DNA of 64,000 bases from Desulforhopalus singaporensis (lineage in GTDB: Bacteria; Desulfobacterota; Desulfobulbia; Desulfobulbales; Desulfocapsaceae). Within the stretch, counting starts at the first letter, position 1. Each line of letters opens with the position of its first letter. Positions 17,050 to 26,204 of this stretch are shown piece after piece. A program made the position numbers and the translations under genes. The notes under the pieces were generated by a model. The model searched no databases, was not told where the DNA came from, and saw only the letters and a list, made by a program, of their open reading frames with translations. Where the stretch lies: positions 1-64,000 of the forward strand of contig NZ_FNJI01000012.1 in the NCBI RefSeq assembly GCF_900104445.1, written 5' to 3'.

Positions 17050-18885
17050 ATGAATGCATCAACTACAACGTACGACGAAAGTAAAATTAAAACCCTGAGT
17101 TCCCTTGAGCATATTCGCAAAAGGCCGGGTATGTATATCGGCCGTCTCGGGGATGGTTCGAACCAGAACGACGGTATCTATATCCTGCTCAAAGAAGTTG
17201 TCGATAATTCGGTTGACGAATTCATTATGGGGGCAGGTAAACGAATCGATATCAATATCGACGAGAAAGGATTTGTCCAGGTCCGTGACTATGGGCGGGG
17301 AATTCCGCTGGGCAAGGTGATAGATTGCGTCTCCACCATAAATACCGGTGCAAAATACAACACCGATGTGTTTCAGTTTTCCGTAGGACTCAACGGCGTC
17401 GGCACCAAAGCAGTTAATGCTCTTTCTGATGTTTTCACCGTAACCTCCCATCGTGACGGTGATTTTTTCAAAGCATCATTTCGCAGTGGTAAACTTTGCG
17501 ACAAGGAGCAGGGTGAGACCAAAGAGAAAAACGGCACCCTCATCGAGTTTTTGCCGTCAGCGGAAATGTTTCCCGATTTCGCTTTCGACCCGGATTTTAT
17601 AGCCAAAAGACTCTGGCGGTACGCTTATCTCAATGCCGGCCTGAAGATTTACTTCGACAAGAAGCTCTATCACTCCACCAATGGACTGCTCGACCTTTTG
17701 CACAAGGAGCTCGACGGTGCGGAGCTGTACGACCCCATCTACCACCGGGATGACACCCTGGAGTTTTCATTTTCTCACACCGACGCTTTCGGCGACTGTT
17801 ACTACACCTTTGTCAACGGCACCTACACCAACGAGGGGGGGACCCATCTTTCCGCCTTCAGAGAAGGTATCCTGAAGGGAATCAATGAGTTTTCCGGAAA
17901 AAAATTCGTTAACACCGATGTTCGCGACGGCATTGTCGGCACCCTCGCCGTCAAGATAAAAGATCCGGTATTCGAATCGCAGACCAAGAACAAACTGGGC
18001 AACACCGAGGTGCGTTCATGGATTGTCAATAAGGTCAAGGATGTTGTTTCCAAGGCTCTTTACAAGGACACCGAATCGGCACAAAGACTGATAGACAAAA
18101 TCATCAGAAACGAAAATGTTCGCAAGGAGCTGCAAAGCGTACGAACCGAAGCGCGGGCAAACGCCAAGAAAGTCGCGCTGAAAATTCACCAGCTCAAGGA
18201 TTGCAAATACCATCCCAGCCGAAAAAAGCCTTCTGCTCCGGGCAAGGAGAACATGGTCTTCATCACCGAGGGCCAATCTGCAGCCGGCTCCATTGTCTCC
18301 GCCCGCGACCCGATGACCCAGGCGGTTTTCTCTCTAAAGGGAAAGCCGCTGAACGTCTTCGGCCAGAAGATGACAACCCTTTATAAAAACGAAGAGATGT
18401 TTTCTCTGATGAGAGCTCTCGATATCGAGGAGTCAATTTCCGACCTTCGCTACGACAAGGTCATCCTGGCCACCGATGCCGATGTCGACGGGCTGCATAT
18501 CAGAAACCTGCTGCTGACGTTTTTTTTGCACTATTTCGAACCGTTGGTAAAGCTCGGGCACGTCCATATTCTGGAAACGCCAATTTTCAGGGTCCGCAAC
18601 AAAAAGGAGACGATCTACTGCTACAGCGACAAGGAAAAAGTCAGCGCGACCAAAAAGCTGCAGGGCAGCGGCCGGCAGAAAATTAATGTCGAAACCACCA
18701 GGTTCAAGGGGCTCGGCGAGATATCACCAAAAGAATTCAAGCAGTTTATCGGTGACAACATAAGGCTTCGATGCGTCACTCTGGACTCCTTGAGCGAGGT
18801 CGCCAAGGTCCTCTCTTTCTATATGGGGAAAAACACTCCCGCCAGGCGGGAATACATCATGGAAAATCTAAAGCTTGAGCTCTGA
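17050..18885 (+). CDS. parE: DNA topoisomerase IV subunit B (GyrB/ParE family)
   Basis: A 611-residue type IIA topoisomerase ATPase subunit. Visible are RKRPGMYIGRLGDGS, the Bergerat ATP site (VVDNSVDEF, DYGRGIPLGK, GLNGVGTKAVNAL), the TOPRIM acidic blocks (ITEGQSAAGS, ATDADVDGLHIRNLL) and the C-terminal RFKGLGEISPKEF. The end (NTPARREYIMENL) and the insertion GDGSNQNDGIYILLKE resemble the ParE type I associate with Bacteroidota and Chlamydiae rather than proteobacterial ParE or GyrB (from memory). It pairs with the A subunit 33 bases downstream. A gyrase assignment cannot be fully excluded. Confidence 0.85.
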   Translation: MNASTTTYDESKIKTLSSLEHIRKRPGMYIGRLGDGSNQNDGIYILLKEVVDNSVDEFIMGAGKRIDINIDEKGFVQVRDYGRGIPLGKVIDCVSTINTGAKYNTDVFQFSVGLNGVGTKAVNALSDVFTVTSHRDGDFFKASFRSGKLCDKEQGETKEKNGTLIEFLPSAEMFPDFAFDPDFIAKRLWRYAYLNAGLKIYFDKKLYHSTNGLLDLLHKELDGAELYDPIYHRDDTLEFSFSHTDAFGDCYYTFVNGTYTNEGGTHLSAFREGILKGINEFSGKKFVNTDVRDGIVGTLAVKIKDPVFESQTKNKLGNTEVRSWIVNKVKDVVSKALYKDTESAQRLIDKIIRNENVRKELQSVRTEARANAKKVALKIHQLKDCKYHPSRKKPSAPGKENMVFITEGQSAAGSIVSARDPMTQAVFSLKGKPLNVFGQKMTTLYKNEEMFSLMRALDIEESISDLRYDKVILATDADVDGLHIRNLLLTFFLHYFEPLVKLGHVHILETPIFRVRNKKETIYCYSDKEKVSATKKLQGSGRQKINVETTRFKGLGEISPKEFKQFIGDNIRLRCVTLDSLSEVAKVLSFYMGKNTPARREYIMENLKLEL

Positions 18886-18918
18886 TAGACTTCCCACTTA
18901 TTTTACTGCCAACACCTC

Positions 18919-20955
18919 ATGACGCAAGAAATCTCTAGTATGGACAAAAAGCCAGGGAAGCTGCATCAGCTCTTTGACGAAAACTTCCTTGAATACACAT
19001 CGTACGTCGTCAGGGAGCGTGCGATTCCGGCCATTGACGACGGACTCAAACCGGTTCAGCGGCGGATCCTGCAGACCCTTTACAACATGGAGGACGGAAG
19101 GTTCCACAAGGTCGCAAACGTTGTCGGCGAGACCATGAAACTGCACCCGCACGGAGACCAGTCGATCTTTGCCGCCCTAGTCAACCTTGCCAACAAAGGC
19201 TTTCTAGTCGATAGACAGGGTAACTTCGGCAACATATTTACCGGCGACAAGGCCTCGGCTGCAAGGTACATTGAGTGCAGGCTTTCCCCTCTGGCCAAAG
19301 AGATTCTGTTCAACAAAGACCTGACCGAATTTGTCGAATCCTATGACGGTCGGATGAAGGAGCCGGTAACGCTGCCGGCAAAAATTCCGTTGCTGCTGCT
19401 CATGGGCGCGGAAGGGATTGCCGTCGGTATGGCCACCAGGATACTGCCGCACAACTTCTGCGAACTCCTTGAAGCGCAGAAAGCAATTCTCAAGGGCGAA
19501 GAATTCACCCTATACCCCGACTTCATCCAGAAAGGGTTGCTTGACTACACCAACTACGACGACGGCAACGGCAAGCTCAGGTGCAGGGCAAGAATCGAGG
19601 AGCTTAACGACAAGACCATCATCATCAAGGAAATCCCGTATACGACCACCACCCAGTCGCTGACCGATTCCATCGAAAAAGCTGCTAAAAGCGGTAAGTT
19701 GAAAATTATTTCCATAAACGATTACACCGCCGAAGAGGTCGAAATCGAGATAAAACTTGCCCGCGGGGTATACGCCAGCGACACTATCAAGGCCCTGTAC
19801 GCTTTCACCGACTGTGAGGTTTCCATCACCCCGAACCTCACCCTGATAAACGGTATCACCCCTGAGACCTCAACTGTGAGTGAGGTGTTGCACCACAACA
19901 CCTTCAAGTTAAAGAACGATCTGGAAAAAGAGCTTCAGATCGAGTTGTCTCAGCTCAGGGACAGGCTCCATTTCAAACTTCTCGAACAGATATTCATCGA
20001 ACAGAGAATTTACAAAACCATCGAGGAAGAGACCAGCTATCAAAAGGTTATCTCAAGCGTGGACACAGCCCTGGCCGACTACACCGACCAGCTGATTCGC
20101 CCGGTCACCAAAGATGACATCGAGCATCTGCTGGAGATCAAGATCAGGCGGATATCCAGGTATGACATCGACAAACAGGAAAAAGCGCTCAAGGACATTC
20201 GCCAGCAGATCAAGAAAATCGAGAAGTCGCTCAAGGACATGGTGGCGTTCACCCTGGCTTTTCTTGACGATCTTCTTGCCAAGTACGGCCCCATGTTCCC
20301 ACGCCAGACCGAACTGAAGAGTTTTTCCGAGGTCAGCTACCGCAAGGCCGCACTTTCCAATCTCAACGTAGTGTACAACAGGAAATCCGGGTTTATCGGC
20401 CATCAGATCAAAGAGGAAGATCCTACAAGCGACATCAGCGTGGTGTGCTCCGAGTACGACAAACTTTTCCTGATCTACTCCAACGGCCTGTACAAATTTA
20501 TTCCGGTTATGGATAAATTTTACGTCGGCGACGATCTGGAGTGGTTCGGTATCGTCAGCAAAAAAAGCATATTCAACGTAATCTACCGCGATGGCGCTGA
20601 AAACCTTGCGTATGTCAAGAGATTTGCAACCCCGAGCTTTATCCTCGAAAAAGAGTATCGGCTATTCAAGGAACACAAGCGTTCCAGGATACTGCTCCTT
20701 GATTTTGGCGAAGAAAAATACGCCAGGGTCAATCTTATGCCGTCATCAAGAGCCAGGACCAACAGCCTTGATATCGCATTTGACGATTACCTGATAAAGA
20801 ATGCGGGCGCCAAAGGCAAGCGTGTGTCGACGAGGGTGGTGCGCAGGGTTTCCAGGTCCACGGGGACATCCTCCCCTCCGACCAAACAGAACATGACTCT
20901 GCCCGGAATTACATCCGAGCAGGAAGTCGATCAGGACGAAAACGATAATATATAG
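18919..20955 (+). CDS. parC: DNA topoisomerase IV subunit A (GyrA/ParC family)
   Basis: A 678-residue DNA-cleaving subunit. It has RAIPAIDDGLKPVQRRIL, KLHPHGDQSIF and GNFGNIFTGDKASAARYIE with the DNA-linking tyrosine at residue 117. A coiled-coil tower region (about residues 360-450) ends in the LKDMVAF segment. The C-terminal beta-pinwheel is much shorter than in GyrA, which favours a topoisomerase IV or decatenating role. The order parE-parC and the ARYIE sequence match the same atypical lineage as the B subunit. The tail (DQDENDNI) is acidic. Operon with parE. Confidence 0.85.
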   Translation: MTQEISSMDKKPGKLHQLFDENFLEYTSYVVRERAIPAIDDGLKPVQRRILQTLYNMEDGRFHKVANVVGETMKLHPHGDQSIFAALVNLANKGFLVDRQGNFGNIFTGDKASAARYIECRLSPLAKEILFNKDLTEFVESYDGRMKEPVTLPAKIPLLLLMGAEGIAVGMATRILPHNFCELLEAQKAILKGEEFTLYPDFIQKGLLDYTNYDDGNGKLRCRARIEELNDKTIIIKEIPYTTTTQSLTDSIEKAAKSGKLKIISINDYTAEEVEIEIKLARGVYASDTIKALYAFTDCEVSITPNLTLINGITPETSTVSEVLHHNTFKLKNDLEKELQIELSQLRDRLHFKLLEQIFIEQRIYKTIEEETSYQKVISSVDTALADYTDQLIRPVTKDDIEHLLEIKIRRISRYDIDKQEKALKDIRQQIKKIEKSLKDMVAFTLAFLDDLLAKYGPMFPRQTELKSFSEVSYRKAALSNLNVVYNRKSGFIGHQIKEEDPTSDISVVCSEYDKLFLIYSNGLYKFIPVMDKFYVGDDLEWFGIVSKKSIFNVIYRDGAENLAYVKRFATPSFILEKEYRLFKEHKRSRILLLDFGEEKYARVNLMPSSRARTNSLDIAFDDYLIKNAGAKGKRVSTRVVRRVSRSTGTSSPPTKQNMTLPGITSEQEVDQDENDNI

Positions 20956-20962
20956 CGTCTTG

Positions 20963-21007
20963 CTCCCCGCAGAAAGATACGGCAACAGGGGAGGGGGGGC
21001 ATTTTTT
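20963..21007 (+). terminator. Possible terminator after parC
   Basis: CTCCCC (20963-20968) can pair with GGGGAG (20988-20993). A G-run and then ATTTTTT (21001-21007) follow. The spacing to the T-run is long, so support is moderate. It separates parC from the convergent miaB. Confidence 0.35.
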
Positions 21008-22360
21008 CTAGGGGGTAACGACCTCGCCCTTGAGGGAATGCTGGCCGGCGAACGTGATCCTGGCGTGGACAATGTCTCCGGGACCGCAGCTCAGGACGTT
21101 TTCGAAATGCACTATATGGTTGGTATCGGTTCTCCCTCTTGTCTCTTTTTCAGAGCACTTTTCAATCATCACCTTTTTACAGGTGCCGACATACTCCCTG
21201 TTGCGCTCAAGGCTGATCTCATCCTGACGTTTCTGAAACCTTGCAAGACGCTCAGATTTCACGCTCTCCTCTATCTTGTCACCAAACCCGCTTGCTCTAG
21301 TACCGGGTCTATCAGAATATTTGAAGGAAAACGATCCGTGGTATCGTACAGTCTCCAACAGATCCATGGTCTGCTGAAAATCAGCATCACTCTCTCCTGG
21401 GAAACCGACAATAATGTCGGTAGTAAGAGCTATTTCCGGGCATCTTTCACGTAATCTATCAACTTTTCCAAGATACTCTTTAACGGAGTACTTCCGATTC
21501 ATTCGCTTCAGAACCGAATCAGATCCTGCCTGAACCGGCAGATGAAACTGCGGACAGAGGTTGTCGATTGTCCCAAAGCAATCGATCAGTTCATCGTCGA
21601 GATCTTTCGGGTTTGAGGTGGTAAATCTCAGCCGCTCGAGACCGCTGGTTTCGGCGACGACCCTCAGCAACCTGGAAAAATTGTATTTTTCATCTCCGGA
21701 GGCGACGGGGTTGGTTTTGCCATAGGAATTGACATTCTGGCCAAGAAGAGTGATCTCTTTCACCCCACTTTGAACCAAAATTTTAACTTCTTCTGCTATG
21801 TCACTTATTTTACGAGACACCTCCCTGCCTCTTGTGTAAGGTACAACGCAGTAGCTGCAATAATTGTTACAACCCTGCATAATGGTGACGAACCTGCTGA
21901 ACCCGCCTTCCGTGTCTTCTTTCTTTTCTTTTTGCTTCACATCCGGGAGAAACTTGGGAATCACGTAGGAGTCGGCAAGGGAGGTGACCACTTTTCCGGC
22001 AGCGCCGTTTTTGATGTTGAGATATTTGCCGATGCCGTAAATATTCTGCGTCCCTATCACCAGATCGACATGGGGCATCCTGGCAACAATTCGATCTCCT
22101 TCCTGTTGAGCCACGCACCCGGCAACACATATTTTCATCGCCGGATACTTTTGCTTCTGCTTGCGCAGATACCCGAGAAGACTCATCACTTTCTGCTCGG
22201 CTTTTGCCCGGATGGAACAGGTGTTGAGGATGACCAGATCGGCGCCTTCCATCTCCATCGTCTCTACGTATCCTTCACTGCCAAGGGATTGTGCCATTAT
22301 TTCCGAATCGCGTTCGTTCATCTGGCAGCCAAAGGTTTTAATAAAAAAAGTTTTTTGCAT
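21008..22360 (-). CDS. miaB: tRNA-2-methylthio-N6-dimethylallyladenosine synthase
   Basis: A 450-residue radical SAM methylthiotransferase that adds the 2-methylthio group to i6A37 of tRNA, after MiaA (26.2 kb in this window). The N-terminal domain has three cluster cysteines (FGCQMNERDSE, NTCSIRAKAE, CVAGCVAQQEGD). The radical SAM motif is GCNNYCSYCVVPYTRG. A TRAM domain ends the protein (CKKVMIEKCSEKETRGRTDTN). Full length. Downstream of purB and a DUF4911 gene on the same strand. Confidence 0.95.
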   Translation of the reverse strand: MQKTFFIKTFGCQMNERDSEIMAQSLGSEGYVETMEMEGADLVILNTCSIRAKAEQKVMSLLGYLRKQKQKYPAMKICVAGCVAQQEGDRIVARMPHVDLVIGTQNIYGIGKYLNIKNGAAGKVVTSLADSYVIPKFLPDVKQKEKKEDTEGGFSRFVTIMQGCNNYCSYCVVPYTRGREVSRKISDIAEEVKILVQSGVKEITLLGQNVNSYGKTNPVASGDEKYNFSRLLRVVAETSGLERLRFTTSNPKDLDDELIDCFGTIDNLCPQFHLPVQAGSDSVLKRMNRKYSVKEYLGKVDRLRERCPEIALTTDIIVGFPGESDADFQQTMDLLETVRYHGSFSFKYSDRPGTRASGFGDKIEESVKSERLARFQKRQDEISLERNREYVGTCKKVMIEKCSEKETRGRTDTNHIVHFENVLSCGPGDIVHARITFAGQHSLKGEVVTP

Positions 22361-22442
22361 TTTTAACTGGAGTCTATCTAGCTGAAGTTCAGCGCAGTAT
22401 ATCTTTTTGTGTAGTCAATAGTCTTTTGAGGAAAAATTCAAA

Positions 22443-22649
22443 TCAGAACCCCGGACCAATATCGACTGCTATCGACTCCAAGAGTTCAAATAATTCCCTG
22501 GACAAGCCATCAGGGTAACGGAGCACAACGACGCCATTATTATCAAAGCTCGAGAGTATAGCGAGGTTGTCGTAACCTTCAAGGATAAACTTCAGGTAAT
22601 GAAATTTATCCTTGGAAATACGTAGATACTGAGTCTTCAAAACCGCCAC
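22443..22649 (-). CDS. DUF4911 family small protein
   Basis: A 68-residue protein starting at a GTG with a very strong ribosome site (GAGGAGGTAGC). It has the DUF4911 pattern YLRISKDKFHYLKFILEGYDNLAIL followed by a VVVLRYPDG strand. The family is common in Desulfobacterota and of unknown function. It begins 10 bases after purB, which points to co-translation with it, and precedes miaB by 82 bases. Confidence 0.75.
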   Translation of the reverse strand: MAVLKTQYLRISKDKFHYLKFILEGYDNLAILSSFDNNGVVVLRYPDGLSRELFELLESIAVDIGPGF

Positions 22650-22658
22650 GCTACCTCC

Positions 22659-24104
22659 TCACACACTCAGCGAGCTGTCGATCTCAGCCATCTCATTTCG
22701 GTTTGCAAGGAGCAGGGGAGAGATGACCTCATCGAGAAATTCTTCTGTCTGTTTCTCGGCACGCCCGGTAAATGCAGAATAATCGCTTACCATCTCGTTG
22801 AGTTCTTCAAGAGAGAAGGGGATCCGACCATCTTCTGCCAACCTTTTAAGCAGGTCGTTTTCCTTTGCATTTTCCTTTACCTCTTTTCCAGCAGCCAGAG
22901 AGTGCTCCTTGACGACTTCATGCATCTCCTGGCGGCTTTCACCTTTCTCGACCGCTTTCATGAGAATTTTTTCTGTGGCCATAAAAGGCAGCTCAGCCAG
23001 CAGATATTTTTTTATTTGTGCCGGAAATACAACCATATCAGAAGTTATATTCACAAATAACTTTAAAATTGCATCTGTCAACAGAAAACATTGCGGAATG
23101 TCCATTCTCCTGATGGCAGAATCATCAAGGGTACGTTCAAACCATTGATTGGCGTACGTTCCGGCAAAATTCTGCGGCAGATTCATCAACTTCCTGGCAA
23201 GGCCGGTAAGGCGTTCTGACCTCATTGGATTTCTCTTGTATGCCATGGCTGAAGACCCTGTCTGTTTTTTTTCAAAAGGTTCTTCTTGAACCTTGAGGTT
23301 TGACAGCAGCCTTAGGTCGACGGCAAACTTATGGGCTGTTGCGCCGATACCAGCCAGAGTCTCACCAAGCTTCATGTCCATTTTCCTGGTGTAGGTCTGT
23401 CCGGTGACCGCAAAACTTTCGGAAAAACCAAGCTTTTCGGCGACTAGCAGATCCAGTTTCCTCACTTTTTCATGGTCCCCCTTGAAAAGCTCGAGAAAGG
23501 TCGCCTGGGTTCCAACTGTTCCTTTGGCGCCACGTGCCTTGACCTGATCCAGGTAGTTGTCGATATATGCGAGATCCATCACCATGTCCTGAAGATACAG
23601 GGTGTTTCTCTTGCCGACGGTGGTGGGTTGTGCAGGCTGATAGTGAGTAAAACCAAGGGTGGCGATATCTTTTGTTTTTCTACTGAATTCGGAGAGGTTT
23701 TTAATAGCCTGGAGCAGTCCGTTTCTTATCAGCAACATCGCTTTTTTCTGAACAACAAGGTCGGTGTTGCAGACAACAAACTGCGAGGTTGCGCCAAGAT
23801 GAATAATTCCTGCAGCCTTGGGGCACTTAAGGCCATATTCGTAAACGTGAGCCATGACGTCATGTCTGATCTCTTTTTCCTTTTGCGCGGCAATGTCGTA
23901 ATCGATGTTTTCCACATTGGCTCGCATTTCATCGAGCATCTCGGCGGTGACGATATCGGTAAGTCCAAGCTCATGCTGGGCTTCGGCCAGGGCCACCCAA
24001 CATCTTCTCCAGGTTGTAAATTTGGTCTTTTCAGAAAATAAATTCTGCATTTCCTTGCTGGTGTATCTGCTCACCAGCGGCTCCTGGTAAATATCTCGTT
24101 GCAT
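22659..24104 (-). CDS. purB: Adenylosuccinate lyase
   Basis: A 481-residue fumarase-superfamily lyase acting twice in purine synthesis (SAICAR to AICAR, adenylosuccinate to AMP). The signature loop reads GSSAMAYKRNPMRSE. The conserved regions HLGATSQFVVCNTD and GFTHYQPAQPTTVGKR are present. I selected the ATG at 24104, which has TTGGAG 6 bases upstream, rather than the in-frame TTG at 24116. It starts a likely operon with the DUF4911 gene and miaB. Confidence 0.94.
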   Translation of the reverse strand: MQRDIYQEPLVSRYTSKEMQNLFSEKTKFTTWRRCWVALAEAQHELGLTDIVTAEMLDEMRANVENIDYDIAAQKEKEIRHDVMAHVYEYGLKCPKAAGIIHLGATSQFVVCNTDLVVQKKAMLLIRNGLLQAIKNLSEFSRKTKDIATLGFTHYQPAQPTTVGKRNTLYLQDMVMDLAYIDNYLDQVKARGAKGTVGTQATFLELFKGDHEKVRKLDLLVAEKLGFSESFAVTGQTYTRKMDMKLGETLAGIGATAHKFAVDLRLLSNLKVQEEPFEKKQTGSSAMAYKRNPMRSERLTGLARKLMNLPQNFAGTYANQWFERTLDDSAIRRMDIPQCFLLTDAILKLFVNITSDMVVFPAQIKKYLLAELPFMATEKILMKAVEKGESRQEMHEVVKEHSLAAGKEVKENAKENDLLKRLAEDGRIPFSLEELNEMVSDYSAFTGRAEKQTEEFLDEVISPLLLANRNEMAEIDSSLSV

Positions 24105-24491
24105 ATCAAGCTCCAAAACTATTCAGGTTATAACTGCATATGGCTATTATTTCGTATTTTTACAGAAACAGACTGTTGCTGTAACGAATATTGGTTGTCA
24201 GCAAAATCAGATATATAGCATTTTTCGCCGCCAATATAAACCAAAGATCCCTTACCGGGCGTTAAAACATAATTTCGGCTAATGTCGCATAATATATATT
24301 ATGTTAAGCAATGGTGAAGATACACAAATACAACAAGATAAGTGGCGCTCTTTTAATTTTTGTTTCAGAATGACGAATTCAGGAAATTGGTGGAAAAAAA
24401 ATGACTGCAGGTCGCACGCAGGTGTGAATCCCGGGGCAACGGAGATCTCGGCCGTCTTTGCCCCGGCAGATCAAAGGCTGTGTTTTGGTGG
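24105..24491. other. 387-base region upstream of purB with palindromes
   Basis: No supportable gene. It contains a perfect 16-base palindrome of A and T bracketed by CAT/ATG (24288-24303), which could be an operator or part of an AT-rich promoter. It also contains a 9-base stem (CCGGGGCAA with TTGCCCCGG, roughly 24432-24468) just after recJ. The stem has no adjacent U-run on either strand. Confidence 0.45.
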
Positions 24492-26204
24492 TTAGAGAGT
24501 AAGGAGCCTCACCTGCCAGCTCACGGTGTTGCGGTACCGATTTTTGGTATAGGTGAAAACAGCTGGTCTGGTTGGCGATCTCTGGACCTCATCGATATCT
24601 TTACCGAGCCCGAAACCGATCCCTTTATAGTTGGTATATTTGCCACGGATCGTGACGGAAAGATGTTCCTCGTTTTGGCCGACGGTTTTCGCGCAGACTA
24701 TGTTCATGGTTTTGTCAAGAAATTTTGGATGGGGGTTCGCGGTCCCGAACGGTTCGAGCAATTTAAGAAAATACAGTGACTCATCGTCCATTACCTCGCT
24801 GACGCTGCATTGTACATCGTAAGGCGCAATCTGCGCCCTTTGTAAATTGCAAAATTGTTTTGCAACCGCGCTTTCAAATCTTTTAATGAATTCTCCGACC
24901 CTTCGTCCATCAACCGTCAACCCAACCGCCATCTTGTGGCCACCGAACTTGATCAACAGCGAGGAGCAGTCCGCAAGGCTTGCCACAAGATCGATCCCTT
25001 CAACCGACCTGCCTGAACCTTTAAAATAACAATTACCTGAGGAATCAGTCTGCCTGGACAGAATTATTACAGGAAGATTGTATTTATCGGTTATTCTCGA
25101 AGCGACTATTCCTGCAACTCCAAGATGGTAATCGCCAGCCAGGACTATCGCTTTTCTGTCGGATGCAGTCTCTTGTTCAAGTTCCAGGAACGCCTGGTCG
25201 GTATCGGCTAAGCAGAGCTCCTTCCTTTTGCTGTTCAAGCTTTCGATCAGCGAAATATTAGTTTTTATTTTTTGCAGGTCGTCGGTGGTAAAAAGTTCGA
25301 CAACCGCCCTGCTCTCACCAAGCCTGCCTGCGGCATTTATTTTTGGACCGATGAGAAAACCTATATCTTCAGACGATAAATCCCCTCTTTCGACCCCGCT
25401 TGACTGCAGAAGAAGCTTCAAGCCGGTAAACGGGGTAGCGTCAAGCGTTTCAACCCCTGCCCGCACCAAGATCCTGTTAGTGGCGGTAAGTTCAACCATG
25501 TCGGCGATTGTTCCAAGGGCAACGAACGCCAGATAGTTTTTAAGATTAATTGCTGCCGCAGCTTGATTATATTTGCTGTTTTCTATAAGTTCCGATCGTA
25601 TTTTGGCAGCAAGATAAAAAGCTACCCCGACGCCCGCCAGCTTCTCTCCTGCAAACCCGCAATCCTGCTGCATTGGATTAAGAATCAGCGTCTCTGGCAC
25701 CCCGTCACCGGGCAGTTCGTGATGATCGGTGACGATCACATCCGCTCCCGATTCAGTCAGCACTGAAATCTCATGGGAGTTCGAACTTCCGCAGTCAACG
25801 GTTATCAGAAGAAAGTTAGCGTTGCCACCCAGTGCATTATTATCACGGAACCACGACAAGTTAACGCCATACCCTTCAACAAGTCTGTTAGGTATGTGCC
25901 AGATCGTTTCAACTCCCAGTTCTCTGAAGAAGTTAACCAAAAGAGCAGTCCCGGTGGTCCCGTCGACATCATAGTCGCCCCATATGACTATTGTTTTTTT
26001 TTCGATAACGTACCGGGTGGCCAATTTGGCCGCCGCGTCAAGATTTTTCATCTTCTCCGGACGGGGTAGATCCTTGAGCTTTGGAAACAGAAAACCTTCA
26101 ATCGCCTTTTGATCCTTGACGCCTCTTTTAATCAGAAGGCGGCGTATGAAATCGGGCAGCTCAGCTGGTGCACGATTTGAGCCCTTGACGTTTTTGCTAC
26201 TCAT
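24492..26204 (-). CDS. recJ: Single-stranded-DNA-specific exonuclease RecJ
   Basis: A 570-residue 5'-3' exonuclease for single-stranded DNA in recombination and mismatch repair. The DHH phosphoesterase motifs are visible: VIWGDYDVDGTTGTALL, LITVDCGSS, VIVTDHHELPG. The DHHA1 domain has LAGDYHLGVAGIVASRITDKY and IKFGGHKMAVGLTV. The C-terminal OB region follows. Its start overlaps the end of miaA by 8 bases, so it is the third gene of comEA-miaA-recJ. Confidence 0.94.
   Translation of the reverse strand: MSSKNVKGSNRAPAELPDFIRRLLIKRGVKDQKAIEGFLFPKLKDLPRPEKMKNLDAAAKLATRYVIEKKTIVIWGDYDVDGTTGTALLVNFFRELGVETIWHIPNRLVEGYGVNLSWFRDNNALGGNANFLLITVDCGSSNSHEISVLTESGADVIVTDHHELPGDGVPETLILNPMQQDCGFAGEKLAGVGVAFYLAAKIRSELIENSKYNQAAAAINLKNYLAFVALGTIADMVELTATNRILVRAGVETLDATPFTGLKLLLQSSGVERGDLSSEDIGFLIGPKINAAGRLGESRAVVELFTTDDLQKIKTNISLIESLNSKRKELCLADTDQAFLELEQETASDRKAIVLAGDYHLGVAGIVASRITDKYNLPVIILSRQTDSSGNCYFKGSGRSVEGIDLVASLADCSSLLIKFGGHKMAVGLTVDGRRVGEFIKRFESAVAKQFCNLQRAQIAPYDVQCSVSEVMDDESLYFLKLLEPFGTANPHPKFLDKTMNIVCAKTVGQNEEHLSVTIRGKYTNYKGIGFGLGKDIDEVQRSPTRPAVFTYTKNRYRNTVSWQVRLLTL

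Noticed and set aside
17050-18885. Assignment as gyrase subunit B
   Set aside because: The short A-subunit C-terminal domain and the ParE-like end favour topoisomerase IV. A gyrase role is not fully excluded.
24301-24495. Short + strand frame and a B12-riboswitch-like stretch (GTGTGAATCCCGGGGCAACGG)
   Set aside because: The frame has no ribosome site or recognisable product. The RNA stretch lacks the CCCGCNACTG element and the B12 box, and no gene in sense orientation follows.
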